Origin: an uncultured Candidatus Saccharibacteria bacterium
GTDB taxonomy: Bacteria > Patescibacteriota > Saccharimonadia > Saccharimonadales > Saccharimonadaceae
Assembly (NCBI GenBank): GCA_938046115.1
Contig: CALIXX010000063.1
Span: 1-34,625, forward strand
DNA length: 34,625 bases
Direction: 5' to 3'
In this document: positions 6,948 to 14,725 of the stretch, piece by piece
Layout of the letters: each line of letters opens with the position of its first letter
Position numbering within the stretch: the stretch's first letter is position 1
The notes under the pieces: generated by a model
The model's database searches: none
What the model saw: the letters and a program-made list of their open reading frames with translations, nothing else
What the model was told of the DNA's origin: nothing
Program-made: the position numbers and the translations under genes

Positions 6948-7043
6948 AGAATTCCTTGGTTTAGTGATTTAATATTTCCAGTGTGAAGCAGGGCAATGAC
7001 GAGCTTACGTTTGATGCTGAGAGAACTACTGGCCAAATACGCT

Positions 7044-7072
7044 ATGATACGCCGAATAGAATTGTTTGTCAA
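7044..7072 (-). promoter_or_regulatory. Sigma-70-type promoter for the MFS exporter
   Basis: On the minus strand TTGACA (7072-7067), a 17-bp spacer, then TATCAT (7049-7044): near consensus. Transcription would start near 7037 and leave a leader of about 90 nt before the ATG at 6947. The promoter sits directly after the NUDIX stop codon. Confidence 0.75.
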
Positions 7073-7074
7073 TT

Positions 7075-7542
7075 TTATGCCAAGGAGCTTAGGCACTGCA
7101 CTGGCTGATTGCGAGCGATGAGCTGCGCCAGATCAACCTCGGCAAGGAAGTGAGGCAAGATTGGGTACTGCTGCGGGCTAATAAAGCCACACTCGGCGAC
7201 CTCCGCTAAGCCGTGCGTTGTGGCGGCAAGGTCAATCGACTGGTAGTCTTGCCAGTTGGTGATGTGAAACAAGAACTCAAGCTGTTCGCGTGGCTCGCCA
7301 GCTGCTGGCGTGGCGATAGCAAACTGCTGGACGAAGAGCAGCCGGCCAATCACTGGCTCAACGCCAGTTTCTTCGATCATCTCTCGCCGTAGGCCATCCA
7401 GTACGCTCTCTCCCAGTTCCAGCCCACCACCCGGTGTGCACCAAAAATCTCGGCCATCGCCAGTGCGCGCTGTCAAGCGTTGGCAAAAGAGCTCGCCCTT
7501 GTCGTTAATGATAATTCCGCGTACGTTGATGCGTCTGTGCAT
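7075..7542 (-). CDS. NUDIX hydrolase
   Basis: A 155-aa NUDIX pyrophosphohydrolase. The complete Nudix box GX5EX7REUXEEXGU is visible at residues 39-61 (GGLELGESVLDGLRREMIEE then TGV), with the metal-binding REMIEE. Family members hydrolyse nucleoside diphosphates linked to another moiety, such as oxidised nucleotides, ADP-ribose or NDP-sugars; the specificity cannot be read here. The ATG at 7542 has GGAGG four bases upstream. It is divergent from groES and lies upstream of the MFS gene on the same strand, but the strong promoter between them suggests separate transcription. In a small-genome epibiont a house-cleaning or salvage role is plausible. Confidence is high for the family and low for the substrate. 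Confidence 0.85.
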   Translation of the reverse strand: MHRRINVRGIIINDKGELFCQRLTARTGDGRDFWCTPGGGLELGESVLDGLRREMIEETGVEPVIGRLLFVQQFAIATPAAGEPREQLEFLFHITNWQDYQSIDLAATTHGLAEVAECGFISPQQYPILPHFLAEVDLAQLIARNQPVQCLSSLA

Positions 7543-7644
7543 AGTGCCTCCGGTGATTGATATGACTTATGGATGATGTCCTGTATTTATTTTACGCTAA
7601 AAATGATATATTGCGTGCTTAGGTAGCAGGCTTACTCACTTCTC

Positions 7645-7683
7645 TTGATTTTCCCATTAGCACTCGCTATACTAGAGTGCTAG
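7645..7683 (+). promoter_or_regulatory. groESL promoter with embedded CIRCE operator
   Basis: TTGATT (7645-7650), 17-bp spacer, TATACT (7668-7673). Overlapping it is TTAGCACTC-N9-GAGTGCTAG (7657-7683), the CIRCE element with one mismatch from the consensus TTAGCACTC-N9-GAGTGCTAA. The -10 box lies inside the N9 loop, so HrcA binding would block RNA polymerase. HrcA itself is not in the window. Confidence 0.9.
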
Positions 7684-7743
7684 AAGCGCCTTGATCAATA
7701 TGGGCGCGGTGATAAGTAGATAAGTATAAGAAAGGGGTAACCA

Positions 7744-8010
7744 ATGAGTTCACCAATCAAGCCAATGGCGCATTTCGTCGTGGCGGTTAAGGAGAAAAAG
7801 CCAGAGAAGACTGCCAGCGGGATCTTTTTGCCCGAGTCGGCTCAGGAGAAGTCGGAAGCTGCCAAGGTGATTGCTGTTGGATCGGCAGTAGAAGATGTCG
7901 TAGTTGACGCGCGGGTCGTTTACAAGAACTACGCAGCTACCACTATTAAGCTCGACAAAGAAGAGTATTTGATTATCAAGGACGAGGATATCCTCGCCAC
8001 AGTAGAATAG
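7744..8010 (+). CDS. groES: Co-chaperonin GroES
   Basis: An 88-aa GroES, slightly shorter than the usual 94-100 aa. It caps the GroEL cage so that substrate proteins can fold inside. Visible features are the mobile loop EKTASGIFLPESAQEKSEAA (about residues 20-39), which contacts GroEL, and the C-terminal EEYLIIKDEDILA. The N-terminus MSSPIKPMAHFVVAVKEKK replaces the more common IKPLGDRVLV. The ATG at 7744 is preceded by AAGGGG. GroEL starts 12 bp after its stop, so the two are one operon under the CIRCE promoter at 7645-7683. Confidence 0.95.
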   Translation: MSSPIKPMAHFVVAVKEKKPEKTASGIFLPESAQEKSEAAKVIAVGSAVEDVVVDARVVYKNYAATTIKLDKEEYLIIKDEDILATVE

Positions 8011-8022
8011 GAGAACTAGTCT

Positions 8023-9666
8023 ATGGCAAAAAAAGTATTTTATGATGAAGATGCGCGCCGCCGAATTTTGGGCGGGGCAGAGATTCTCTACAACGCAGTG
8101 AAGACAACGATGGGGCCAAAGGGTCGCAACGTCGTCATTGGCAAAAGCTACGGTGGCCCAAGCGTCACGCACGATGGTGTAACGGTGGCCAAGGGTATCG
8201 ACATCGAGGATGTTGATGACGAGACACTAGGCTTTAAGGTGGGGGCAGAGCTCATCAAGCAAGCCGCCAACAAAATGAACGACGTGGCTGGTGACGGCAC
8301 AACCACTGTGACGGTTTTGACCTACCATATCCTTAGTGAGGCAAACAAGCTGATTGCTGCTGGTCACAACCCAATGCTGCTGCGCAAGGGTCTCGAGCGC
8401 GCTGCGGCAGAGGTAACAGCCGCTTTGAGCGAGCAGGCAGAAGACATTCGCAATGATGAAACACGCGTCGCAGAGGTGGCAACTATCTCGGCGGGTGATG
8501 ACGCGATTGGCCGGCTGATTGCTGATGTAATGGAGAAGATCGGGCCCAATGGTGTGGTGACGGTTGAGGAAGGTCGCGGCCTTGAGCTAGAGAGCGAAGT
8601 GGTTGAGGGCTTTACCGTTCAGCGCGGCTTCGTCAGCCCGTACATGGCGACAGACACTAAGCGAATGGAAGCGGTGTACGACAAGCCAGCTATCGTTATT
8701 ACCGACAAGAAGATTTCTTCGGCGCAGGAGTTTGTCCCGCTGCTTGAGATGATTGCTCAGAGTGGTAAGAAAGACCTCGTTTTGATTGCTGACGATGTGG
8801 ATGGCGAAGCGCTTGGCCTGCTTGTGCTTAATCGCCTCAAGGGTGCCTTTAATACACTGGCCATCAAGGCGCCAAGTGATAAGGATGTCCTCTACGATAT
8901 TGCTGCTCTGGTAGGCGCAAAAGTCATTACCGAAGACACCGGCATGAGCTTTGATACGGTTGGCCCAGATGTAGTGGGTTCGGCTCGCAAGGTGATTGCC
9001 ACTAAGGATTTGACAACGATCGTCGAAGGGGCTGGTGCGAAGGCGGCAGTCGATGCCCGGATTGACCAGATTGCCGTTGAAATTGCCAACAGCACAAGCG
9101 ACTACACCAAGAACAATCTCGTCAAGCGCCAAGCTGCCCTGACTGGCCAAGTGGCGGTGATTAAGGTAGGTGGGGCAACTGAGACCGAGATCGAAGAGAA
9201 GAAATACCGCGTTGATGATGCCGTAGCTGCCGTCAAGGCCGCCCTAGCTGAGGGTGTTGTGCCTGGTGGCGGGGTGACACTGGTCAATCTTGCAACGAGC
9301 TACACCCACGCTGGTGATGCCGATGCGTCGGTGACTGCCGGTGAGGATTTGCTCATCCACGCGCTGGAGCAACCATTCCGCATTCTGCTGACCAACTCTG
9401 GTCTCAATGCCGATGAGTGGCTGCCACAGGTGAAGGCAGCGCAGCCTGGCTTTGGTATTAATGTCAACACACCAGGTGAGCTGATTGATCTCAAAGCAGC
9501 TGGCGTGGTTGATCCTGTCCGTGTTACCAAGGAAGCACTGCAAAATGCTGCGTCCATCGCTGGCACCGCAATGACGATGGGTGCGCTCGTCGTCGACCTG
9601 CCTGAGAAGGAAGCGGCAAGCCCAGCTGGCATGCCTGGCATGGGCGGCGGTATGGGTATGTACTAA
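8023..9666 (+). CDS. groEL: Chaperonin GroEL
   Basis: A 547-aa group I chaperonin of normal length, forming the double-ring ATP-driven folding cage in the cytosol. Signature segments are seen in order: TTMGPKGRNVVIGKSYGGPS near residue 30, the nucleotide-binding VAGDGTTTVTVL near 84-95, VEEGRGLELESEVVEGF near 170-190, and the intermediate-domain AAVKAALAEGVVPGGGVTLV near 395-415. The C-terminus is the flexible Gly-Met tail GMPGMGGGMGMY that lines the cavity floor. GGAGAA lies eight bases before the ATG. It is the second gene of the groES-groEL operon and ends 22 bp before a strong rho-independent terminator. Confidence 0.97.
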   Translation: MAKKVFYDEDARRRILGGAEILYNAVKTTMGPKGRNVVIGKSYGGPSVTHDGVTVAKGIDIEDVDDETLGFKVGAELIKQAANKMNDVAGDGTTTVTVLTYHILSEANKLIAAGHNPMLLRKGLERAAAEVTAALSEQAEDIRNDETRVAEVATISAGDDAIGRLIADVMEKIGPNGVVTVEEGRGLELESEVVEGFTVQRGFVSPYMATDTKRMEAVYDKPAIVITDKKISSAQEFVPLLEMIAQSGKKDLVLIADDVDGEALGLLVLNRLKGAFNTLAIKAPSDKDVLYDIAALVGAKVITEDTGMSFDTVGPDVVGSARKVIATKDLTTIVEGAGAKAAVDARIDQIAVEIANSTSDYTKNNLVKRQAALTGQVAVIKVGGATETEIEEKKYRVDDAVAAVKAALAEGVVPGGGVTLVNLATSYTHAGDADASVTAGEDLLIHALEQPFRILLTNSGLNADEWLPQVKAAQPGFGINVNTPGELIDLKAAGVVDPVRVTKEALQNAASIAGTAMTMGALVVDLPEKEAASPAGMPGMGGGMGMY

Positions 9667-9688
9667 GCCTCATCCTGCCTTGTTTTGC

Positions 9689-9718
9689 AAAAACCCACCA
9701 CATCTGTGGTGGGTTTTT
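9689..9718 (+). terminator. Rho-independent terminator after groEL
   Basis: AAAAACCCACCACA followed by TGTGGTGGGTTTTT forms a strong stem with a tight loop and a T-run. It ends the groESL transcript and separates it from the copper module. Confidence 0.9.
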
Positions 9719-9736
9719 AATTCAGGAAAGAATCGG

Positions 9737-9765
9737 TTGACAGATACCCCCAGGGGGTATATCAT
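9737..9765 (+). promoter_or_regulatory. csoR-copB promoter with CsoR operator in the spacer
   Basis: TTGACA (9737-9742), exactly 17 bp, TATCAT (9760-9765). The spacer is almost wholly the palindrome ATACCCCC-A-GGGGGTAT (9744-9760), the G-tract inverted repeat bound by CsoR-family repressors. The -10 box ends only 6 nt before the csoR ATG, so the transcript is probably leaderless. Confidence 0.9.
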
Positions 9766-9771
9766 AGGAGT

Positions 9772-10050
9772 ATGAGCAAAGATATTACCAGACGAGCACT
9801 ACACCGTATCAAAATTATGAAGGGCCAGCTTGAGGGGTTAGAGAAGCGTGTGGCTGATGATGCTTACTGCATGGATATTATTATCCAGAGTTTGTCGATC
9901 CAGAAGTCGCTGGCGTCACTCAACAAGCTGATGGTCAAGCAACACCTTGAGACGCATGTGGCTGAGATGCTGGCGTCAAGTGATACAAAGCAGCGCGATA
10001 AGGCGCTCAAAGAGCTCGATCAGCTCTATGACCTGACGAACATTCGCTAG
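9772..10050 (+). CDS. csoR: CsoR-family copper-sensing repressor with a Cys-His-His metal site
   Basis: A 92-aa all-helical repressor of the CsoR/RcnR family. The N-terminus TRRALHRIKIMKGQLEGLEK is the family's first helix. The Cu(I) ligands of classical CsoR are Cys-His-Cys; here Cys33 (AYCMDI) and His58 (KQHLET) are kept, but the third is His62 (THVAEM), giving Cys-His-His. This variant has been described for the Thermus thermophilus CsoR, which responds to a wider range of metals. Family repressors leave DNA when metal binds. The operator lies in the gene's own promoter, and a copper-type ATPase follows, so autoregulation of a metal-export operon is the clear reading. The start ATG lies 6 nt after the -10 box. 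Confidence 0.92.
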   Translation: MSKDITRRALHRIKIMKGQLEGLEKRVADDAYCMDIIIQSLSIQKSLASLNKLMVKQHLETHVAEMLASSDTKQRDKALKELDQLYDLTNIR

Positions 10051-10109
10051 CAGCAAGCGGATATAAGAATGGAAAGGATAATACGGTGCGCAGCACCGAG
10101 GAGTTTGTT

Positions 10110-12143
10110 ATGGATAAAAAACAGTCACAGCACCATCATATGACTCATGGTGAGCATGCGCACCATGAGCAGCATGCGACGGGGAGTTGTGCTCATCATG
10201 AGACGCATGGACAGAGCGGCCATTGCGGGCATGATGCGGCGCAATTTCGGCAGCGGTTTTGGCTATCGCTGCTGATAACGATTAGCGTCCTGGTGTGTTC
10301 ACCACTACTTCAGCAGTGGCTCGGCTATACACTGCCTGAGGTCGTGAGCCGGTATGTGCCGGCCATAAGCGGGACGATATTGCTGTGGTATGGTGGCCGA
10401 GTCTTTATTCGGGCGGGGTGGCAGGAGCTACGCCAGCGCCAGCCTGGTATGATGCTGCTGATTGCTCTAGCGATTAGTGTGGCCTATGGCTACAGCCTGC
10501 TGGTGACCAGTGGCGTGGTAGCAGGGATGGATTTTTGGTGGGAGCTCGCGTCGCTCATTACCATTATGCTTCTCGGGCACTGGCTCGAAATGGCAGCGAT
10601 TAAGCGAGCAACGGATGCTGCCCATACCTTAGCCCAACTCTTGCCTGAGACGGCAGAGGTCGTGACAGAGCAATCGATTGATACAGTGCCGCTTGATCAC
10701 CTGGCTGTGGGGATGACCGTGCTGGTGCGCCCAGGTGGGCGCGTACCAGTGGATGGCCAGGTGATATCTGGCGCGTCACAGGTGGATGAGTCGATGCTCA
10801 CGGGTGAGTCGCGCCCTGTTGCTAAGCAGTCAGGGAGTCTTGTGACGGCAGGCACGATCAATGGCAACGGTGCGCTTCATGTTATGGCCCAGCACATTGG
10901 TGATGATACAACGTTGTCGCATATTATGGAGCTGGTGCGCCAGGCTGAGCAGCGTCGGTCGCGAACGCAGGTGCTGGCGGATCGGGCAGCGGGCTATCTT
11001 TTCTATGCAGCGCTTGCTACTGCGCTGGTGACGGGCGCTGGCTGGGCGCTGGCTGGTGCATCGCTGGGTGAAGTGCTGCAGCGAGTGGTAACGGTGTTGG
11101 TTGTCGCGTGCCCACATGCTTTGGGCTTGGCGGTGCCGCTGGTTGTATCGATCTCGACTGGGCTTGCGGCGCAGCGCGGTATTGTGGTGCGTGATCGCCG
11201 CGCTTTTGAAGCCGCGCGGCAAGTCGATGTAGTGTTATTTGACAAAACCGGTACACTGACGACTGGTCATCTAGCAGTAGTTGCAGTCCATGGTGGAGAC
11301 GACGCGGCTATTCTGGCACTGGCAGCGGCAGCTGAGCATGAAGCAGAACACCCGATTGCAGCAGCGATTCGCCGCGCGGCAGCCGATCGCCATGTTGCGA
11401 TACCTGCTGTGCGTGACCTCCAGACGGTGCCAGGTTATGGCGTGCAGGCTGTGGTTGATGGCGTGCCGACGTTAGTTGGCAATGCGGCCTTTATGCAGCA
11501 GCATCAGATTGATCGAGACGAGATAACGACGGACCATACAGTGGTCTACGTTGCCCAGGCTGGGCGCGTCTGTGGTGTGATTGAGCTTGGTGATGCGCCG
11601 CGCACCGGTGCGGCAGCGGCAGTCGCAGCGCTCCAACGCCGCGGTATAACGGTTGCTATGGTAACAGGAGATGGTGTGAGGCCAGCTGATGCAATTGCTC
11701 GCCTCGTTGGTATCACTGAGGTTCACGCTGAGGTAACACCAGCTAAGAAGGCGGCGATTGTCATGGCGTACCAGCAGCAGGGGAAGCGAGTGTGCTTTGT
11801 CGGCGATGGCGTGAATGATGCACCAGCGCTGGCCCAGGCTGAGAGTGGTGTCGCGATTGGGACAGGGACCGATGTTGCTGCAGCGTCAGCCGGGATTATG
11901 CTGGTTGGTGATGATCCGCAGGCAATTGTCCGGCTGATCACGCTGGCCCAGGCGACCTACCGCAAAATGGTGCAGAACCTCTGCTGGGGAGCGGGCTATA
12001 ATGTGCTGATGCTTCCACTCGCAGCTGGGGTGCTTGCGCCAGTCGGGGTGGTTATTTCGCCCGCGATCGGTGCGGTAGTGATGTCGCTTTCGACGATCAT
12101 TGTTGCAGCAAATGCACAGCTCTTACGCCGCGCGGTAGAGTAA
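10110..12143 (+). CDS. copB: P1B-type (CopB-like) heavy-metal translocating ATPase
   Basis: A 677-aa P-type ATPase that pumps copper or silver out of the cell. The N-terminus is a His-rich, metal-binding tail (HHHMTHGEHAHHEQHATGS) instead of Cys-containing HMA domains. Motifs: TGES (231-234), CPH in the membrane (Cys334-Pro335-His336), the phosphorylated Asp378 in DKTGTLT, and GDGVNDAPAL near 565. CPH with a His-rich N-terminus is typical of the P1B-3 (CopB) group, reported to move Cu2+ or Cu+/Ag+. I prefer ATG 10110, six bases after GAGGAG; GTG 10086 would add eight residues. It lies 59 bp after csoR and shares its promoter, which supports copper resistance. Metal preference is inferred. Confidence 0.88.
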   Translation: MDKKQSQHHHMTHGEHAHHEQHATGSCAHHETHGQSGHCGHDAAQFRQRFWLSLLITISVLVCSPLLQQWLGYTLPEVVSRYVPAISGTILLWYGGRVFIRAGWQELRQRQPGMMLLIALAISVAYGYSLLVTSGVVAGMDFWWELASLITIMLLGHWLEMAAIKRATDAAHTLAQLLPETAEVVTEQSIDTVPLDHLAVGMTVLVRPGGRVPVDGQVISGASQVDESMLTGESRPVAKQSGSLVTAGTINGNGALHVMAQHIGDDTTLSHIMELVRQAEQRRSRTQVLADRAAGYLFYAALATALVTGAGWALAGASLGEVLQRVVTVLVVACPHALGLAVPLVVSISTGLAAQRGIVVRDRRAFEAARQVDVVLFDKTGTLTTGHLAVVAVHGGDDAAILALAAAAEHEAEHPIAAAIRRAAADRHVAIPAVRDLQTVPGYGVQAVVDGVPTLVGNAAFMQQHQIDRDEITTDHTVVYVAQAGRVCGVIELGDAPRTGAAAAVAALQRRGITVAMVTGDGVRPADAIARLVGITEVHAEVTPAKKAAIVMAYQQQGKRVCFVGDGVNDAPALAQAESGVAIGTGTDVAAASAGIMLVGDDPQAIVRLITLAQATYRKMVQNLCWGAGYNVLMLPLAAGVLAPVGVVISPAIGAVVMSLSTIIVAANAQLLRRAVE

Positions 12144-12159
12144 GTCGCGAGCTCCGTTA

Positions 12160-12189
12160 TTGACAGACTTGCGCTATCTATGTCATACT
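12160..12189 (+). promoter_or_regulatory. Promoter for the VanZ-RDD gene
   Basis: TTGACA (12160-12165), 18-bp spacer, CATACT (12184-12189), then ten bases to the ATG at 12200. With a start site about seven bases past the -10 box, the mRNA would have a leader of only about three bases. Confidence 0.7.
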
Positions 12190-12199
12190 AGCGCGCAGT

Positions 12200-13240
12200 A
12201 TGCTTTCGTTCTTAGGGAATTTCACCGCGTCGTTTCGGGTGGCGCTTGTGATGTGGCCATTTGCTGCACTTGTGTTGACATTGCCACTGTTATTGGTACA
12301 CTATATTCGCTTTCGCCGAGTGGCGTTTGGCCGGGTAGTCATGACGTATTTGGTAGTGCTCTATGGCTTGGCGCTAGCTGCCTTTACGCTTTACCCGATG
12401 CCAGATAATGCGGCGCGCTTTTGCGGGAGCCACCATATCCAGCCGCAATTAGTGCCACTGGCGTCGATTTTCGATATCTCGCATGAGGGCGTGCGGGCGT
12501 TGCTACAGGTGGTGCTTAATGTTATTTTCTTTGTGCCACTGGGGGCGTTTTTGCGGGCGATGTATCGGGTGCGCTGGTGGACGGTGGTGGCGATTGGCCT
12601 TATGACGTCGATAGTGATCGAACTGACGCAGCTCACGGGGGTGTTTGGCGTGTATCCGTGTAGCTATCGGCTGTTTGATGTTGATGACTTGCTGCTTAAT
12701 ACGAGCGGGGCACTGCTGGGTTTTTGGCTGGGCTGGCTGCTACCAAACTTTCGTGATACTGAGCGTGGGGCAACGACGATTCGCCAGCCTGGCCTTGTGC
12801 GGCGTATCGTTGCCTTTGTCGTTGATATGACTGGAGTGGCGATTGGCTCAACAATTGTGATGGTGGCACTCACACTCTTCAATGTGTTGCACTCACGGCA
12901 GTGGACTGAACAGATGCAGATGCTGACGCAAATCATTCCATATGGCTTTATTGCGCTCGTGCATGCCATCCTTCCGCTGGTGGCACAGGGAAGGACGCTC
13001 GGTGGCTGGCTAACGGGTATTTCGCTGGATGATCGGCCGCGAGGGTGGTTCCACCGCGTGGTATTCTATGCGGTGCGGCTGCTCTATATTGCGGTGCTGT
13101 CGATGGTGCATCTGCCGTTTGTGTCATTAATGACACTGCTTGTCACGATCGTGCTATGGCGTCGGTATAAGCAGCTGCCCTATGTAGTGCTTGATCGGTA
13201 CTGGCCAACTCGTCACACGCCAACCACTGATGACGAGTAA
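12200..13240 (+). CDS. VanZ-like and RDD-domain membrane protein
   Basis: A 346-aa polytopic membrane protein combining two domains. Residues about 1-185 are VanZ-like, with hydrophobic helices, FTLYPMPDN, LNVIFFVPLGAFL, IVIELTQLTGVFG and FDVDDLLLNTSGALLGFWLG, the last two being the VanZ hallmarks. Residues about 200-320 look like an RDD domain: RRIVAFVVDMTGVAIGSTIV, GRTLGGWLTGISL and following helices. VanZ proteins are linked to glycopeptide/lipoglycopeptide resistance and envelope biology; RDD proteins are proposed transporters. Fusions of the two are known, but their substrate is not. It follows the copper operon but has its own promoter. The neighbouring surface glycosidase fits an envelope role (inference). 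Confidence 0.8.
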   Translation: MLSFLGNFTASFRVALVMWPFAALVLTLPLLLVHYIRFRRVAFGRVVMTYLVVLYGLALAAFTLYPMPDNAARFCGSHHIQPQLVPLASIFDISHEGVRALLQVVLNVIFFVPLGAFLRAMYRVRWWTVVAIGLMTSIVIELTQLTGVFGVYPCSYRLFDVDDLLLNTSGALLGFWLGWLLPNFRDTERGATTIRQPGLVRRIVAFVVDMTGVAIGSTIVMVALTLFNVLHSRQWTEQMQMLTQIIPYGFIALVHAILPLVAQGRTLGGWLTGISLDDRPRGWFHRVVFYAVRLLYIAVLSMVHLPFVSLMTLLVTIVLWRRYKQLPYVVLDRYWPTRHTPTTDDE

Positions 13241-13320
13241 TCTATACCACCTCACACTTTACCTATTCTGGCAAACGATATAGACTAGAAGGAGACAGCT
13301 AGCAAAAGCAAGGAGGCGAT

Positions 13321-14691
13321 ATGCGGACGGCAATGGTGAAAAGTGTGCTCAGTGTCATGATGATAGCAGTCGGATGCCAGCTGATGGCGCCAGTACCAGC
13401 TCAGGCTGCGGAGCGGAGGACAATCTCGGTCTATGTCAGTGACGAGAATCTTCCAAAGGTGACTGACGACCATCTGAAGATGATCGATCGGCTCATTGTT
13501 CATTTTGGGCGTATTGCGGCCGATGGACACCTAACGCTTGACGCGTTGCCGCACCTTACGCAGGCGGCTACGCTGCAGCGGATTCGGGCGGTTAATCCGC
13601 GTATCTCCCTTATTCTTTCAATTGGTGGCGGCAATGATGCTGCACGGAGTGAGTTCGATGCGATGGTGCGTCAAGCCAGCACCCGGCAGGCCTTTGTGAG
13701 CTCTGTGAAGGAGACGCTGCACGCTCATCAGTTAGACGGGGTGGATATCGACTGGGAGTTTCCAAAGGGGAGCCAGCAGACTGACCTGATTGCTCTCTTA
13801 CGCGAACTGCGTGCGGCAACGACCACCAGCGGACGCCAGCCGAGTATTTCGATGACGGGTGCACCAGCCAAGTGGTATGCTGAGCAAAATAAGTTTGCTG
13901 AGTACCAGCAGTACCTTGACCAGATTGCGATCATGACGTATGACATGCGGGGGTTCGGCTCATTCAAGACGCACGCTGGGCACCATGCTGGGCTCTATAC
14001 TGCGCCGGATGACCCGCTCGACCAGAGTGCCAACTCGGCGGTGCAGCACTACCAAGCTCATGGTGCGCCAACAAACAAATTGATGATCGGGGCGGGGTGG
14101 TATAGCCGGCGGTTTACCTCAGTTCCTGAGGTGAATCATGGGTTGCACCAGCCTGTGGGGGATACTCAAAAGGCTGGTGAGTACCACACCACGTATGACC
14201 GGCTTGAGCGAGAGTATATTAATAAGAATGGCTACACTCGTTACTGGGACGACGCAAGCAAAGCGCCGTATCTCTATAATGCTGCGCGGCGTGAGTTTAT
14301 TAGCTACGACGATGCGGAATCGATGAAGTACAAGGCAGAGTATGTCCAGCAGCACAACTTGCAAGGGATTATTGTCTGGCGCTATCTTTCTGACCCGCAG
14401 AGTAATGATGCGTTGTTGCGGCAACTCGACCACACGCTGCATGGCAGCGCTGCGCCATCGTCGACTCAGCCGCAGTCAAATCAGTCACAGAATACCACGC
14501 TGCCACCGAAGGTTATGCATGTCTCACAGGCCGAACAGCCACAACCAAGCCAGCCACCGCACGAGGGAGCATTGGCAGCTACTGGTGATAATGTGCCGCT
14601 GCTATACTACGGTGGCGCGACGTTGGTTATGTTAGGCGTGCTTGGTGCGGCAGTGTATGCTTGGCGCCGTCGGCATATAAAAAGGTATTGA
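13321..14691 (+). CDS. Secreted GH18 glycosidase with C-terminal sortase-like anchor
   Basis: A 456-aa exported enzyme. Residues 1-29 form a signal peptide (basic MRTAMVK, hydrophobic SVLSVMMIAVGCQLMA, cleavage near AQA-AE). The GH18 barrel shows SILSIGGG near residue 99 and the catalytic motif DGVDIDWE, with Glu146 as the acid; MTYDMRGFG, MIGAGWYSRRF and IIVWRYLSDPQSND follow. GH18 enzymes cleave beta-1,4 GlcNAc links in chitin, peptidoglycan-like or glycoprotein glycans. A Pro/Gln/Ser linker (about 383-415) leads to LAATG (418-422), a hydrophobic helix and the basic tail RRRHIKRY, a sortase-type cell-wall sorting signal. AGGAGG lies four bases before the ATG. A surface glycosidase on an epibiont could act on host or salivary glycans; the substrate is inference. 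The sortase is not in the window. Confidence 0.87.
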   Translation: MRTAMVKSVLSVMMIAVGCQLMAPVPAQAAERRTISVYVSDENLPKVTDDHLKMIDRLIVHFGRIAADGHLTLDALPHLTQAATLQRIRAVNPRISLILSIGGGNDAARSEFDAMVRQASTRQAFVSSVKETLHAHQLDGVDIDWEFPKGSQQTDLIALLRELRAATTTSGRQPSISMTGAPAKWYAEQNKFAEYQQYLDQIAIMTYDMRGFGSFKTHAGHHAGLYTAPDDPLDQSANSAVQHYQAHGAPTNKLMIGAGWYSRRFTSVPEVNHGLHQPVGDTQKAGEYHTTYDRLEREYINKNGYTRYWDDASKAPYLYNAARREFISYDDAESMKYKAEYVQQHNLQGIIVWRYLSDPQSNDALLRQLDHTLHGSAAPSSTQPQSNQSQNTTLPPKVMHVSQAEQPQPSQPPHEGALAATGDNVPLLYYGGATLVMLGVLGAAVYAWRRRHIKRY

Positions 14692-14725
14692 CAATGAATA
14701 GTTTAGGCAGTAAACTATTCATTGT
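14688..14725 (+). promoter_or_regulatory. marR-ABC operon promoter with perfect palindromic operator
   Basis: TTGACA (14688-14693), 17-bp spacer, TAAACT (14711-14716), then 9 bases to the ATG at 14726. A perfect inverted repeat covers it: ACAATGAATAGTTTA (14691-14705), GGCAG spacer, TAAACTATTCATTGT (14711-14725). It overlaps the -35 and -10 and ends at the start codon, the expected arrangement for autorepression by MarR. Confidence 0.88.

Noticed and set aside
3818..7707. Shared 13-base word ATATGGGCGCGGT on both sides of the join (near 3818 and 7696)
   Set aside because: A match of this length is expected by chance in a window this size and the flanks do not align.
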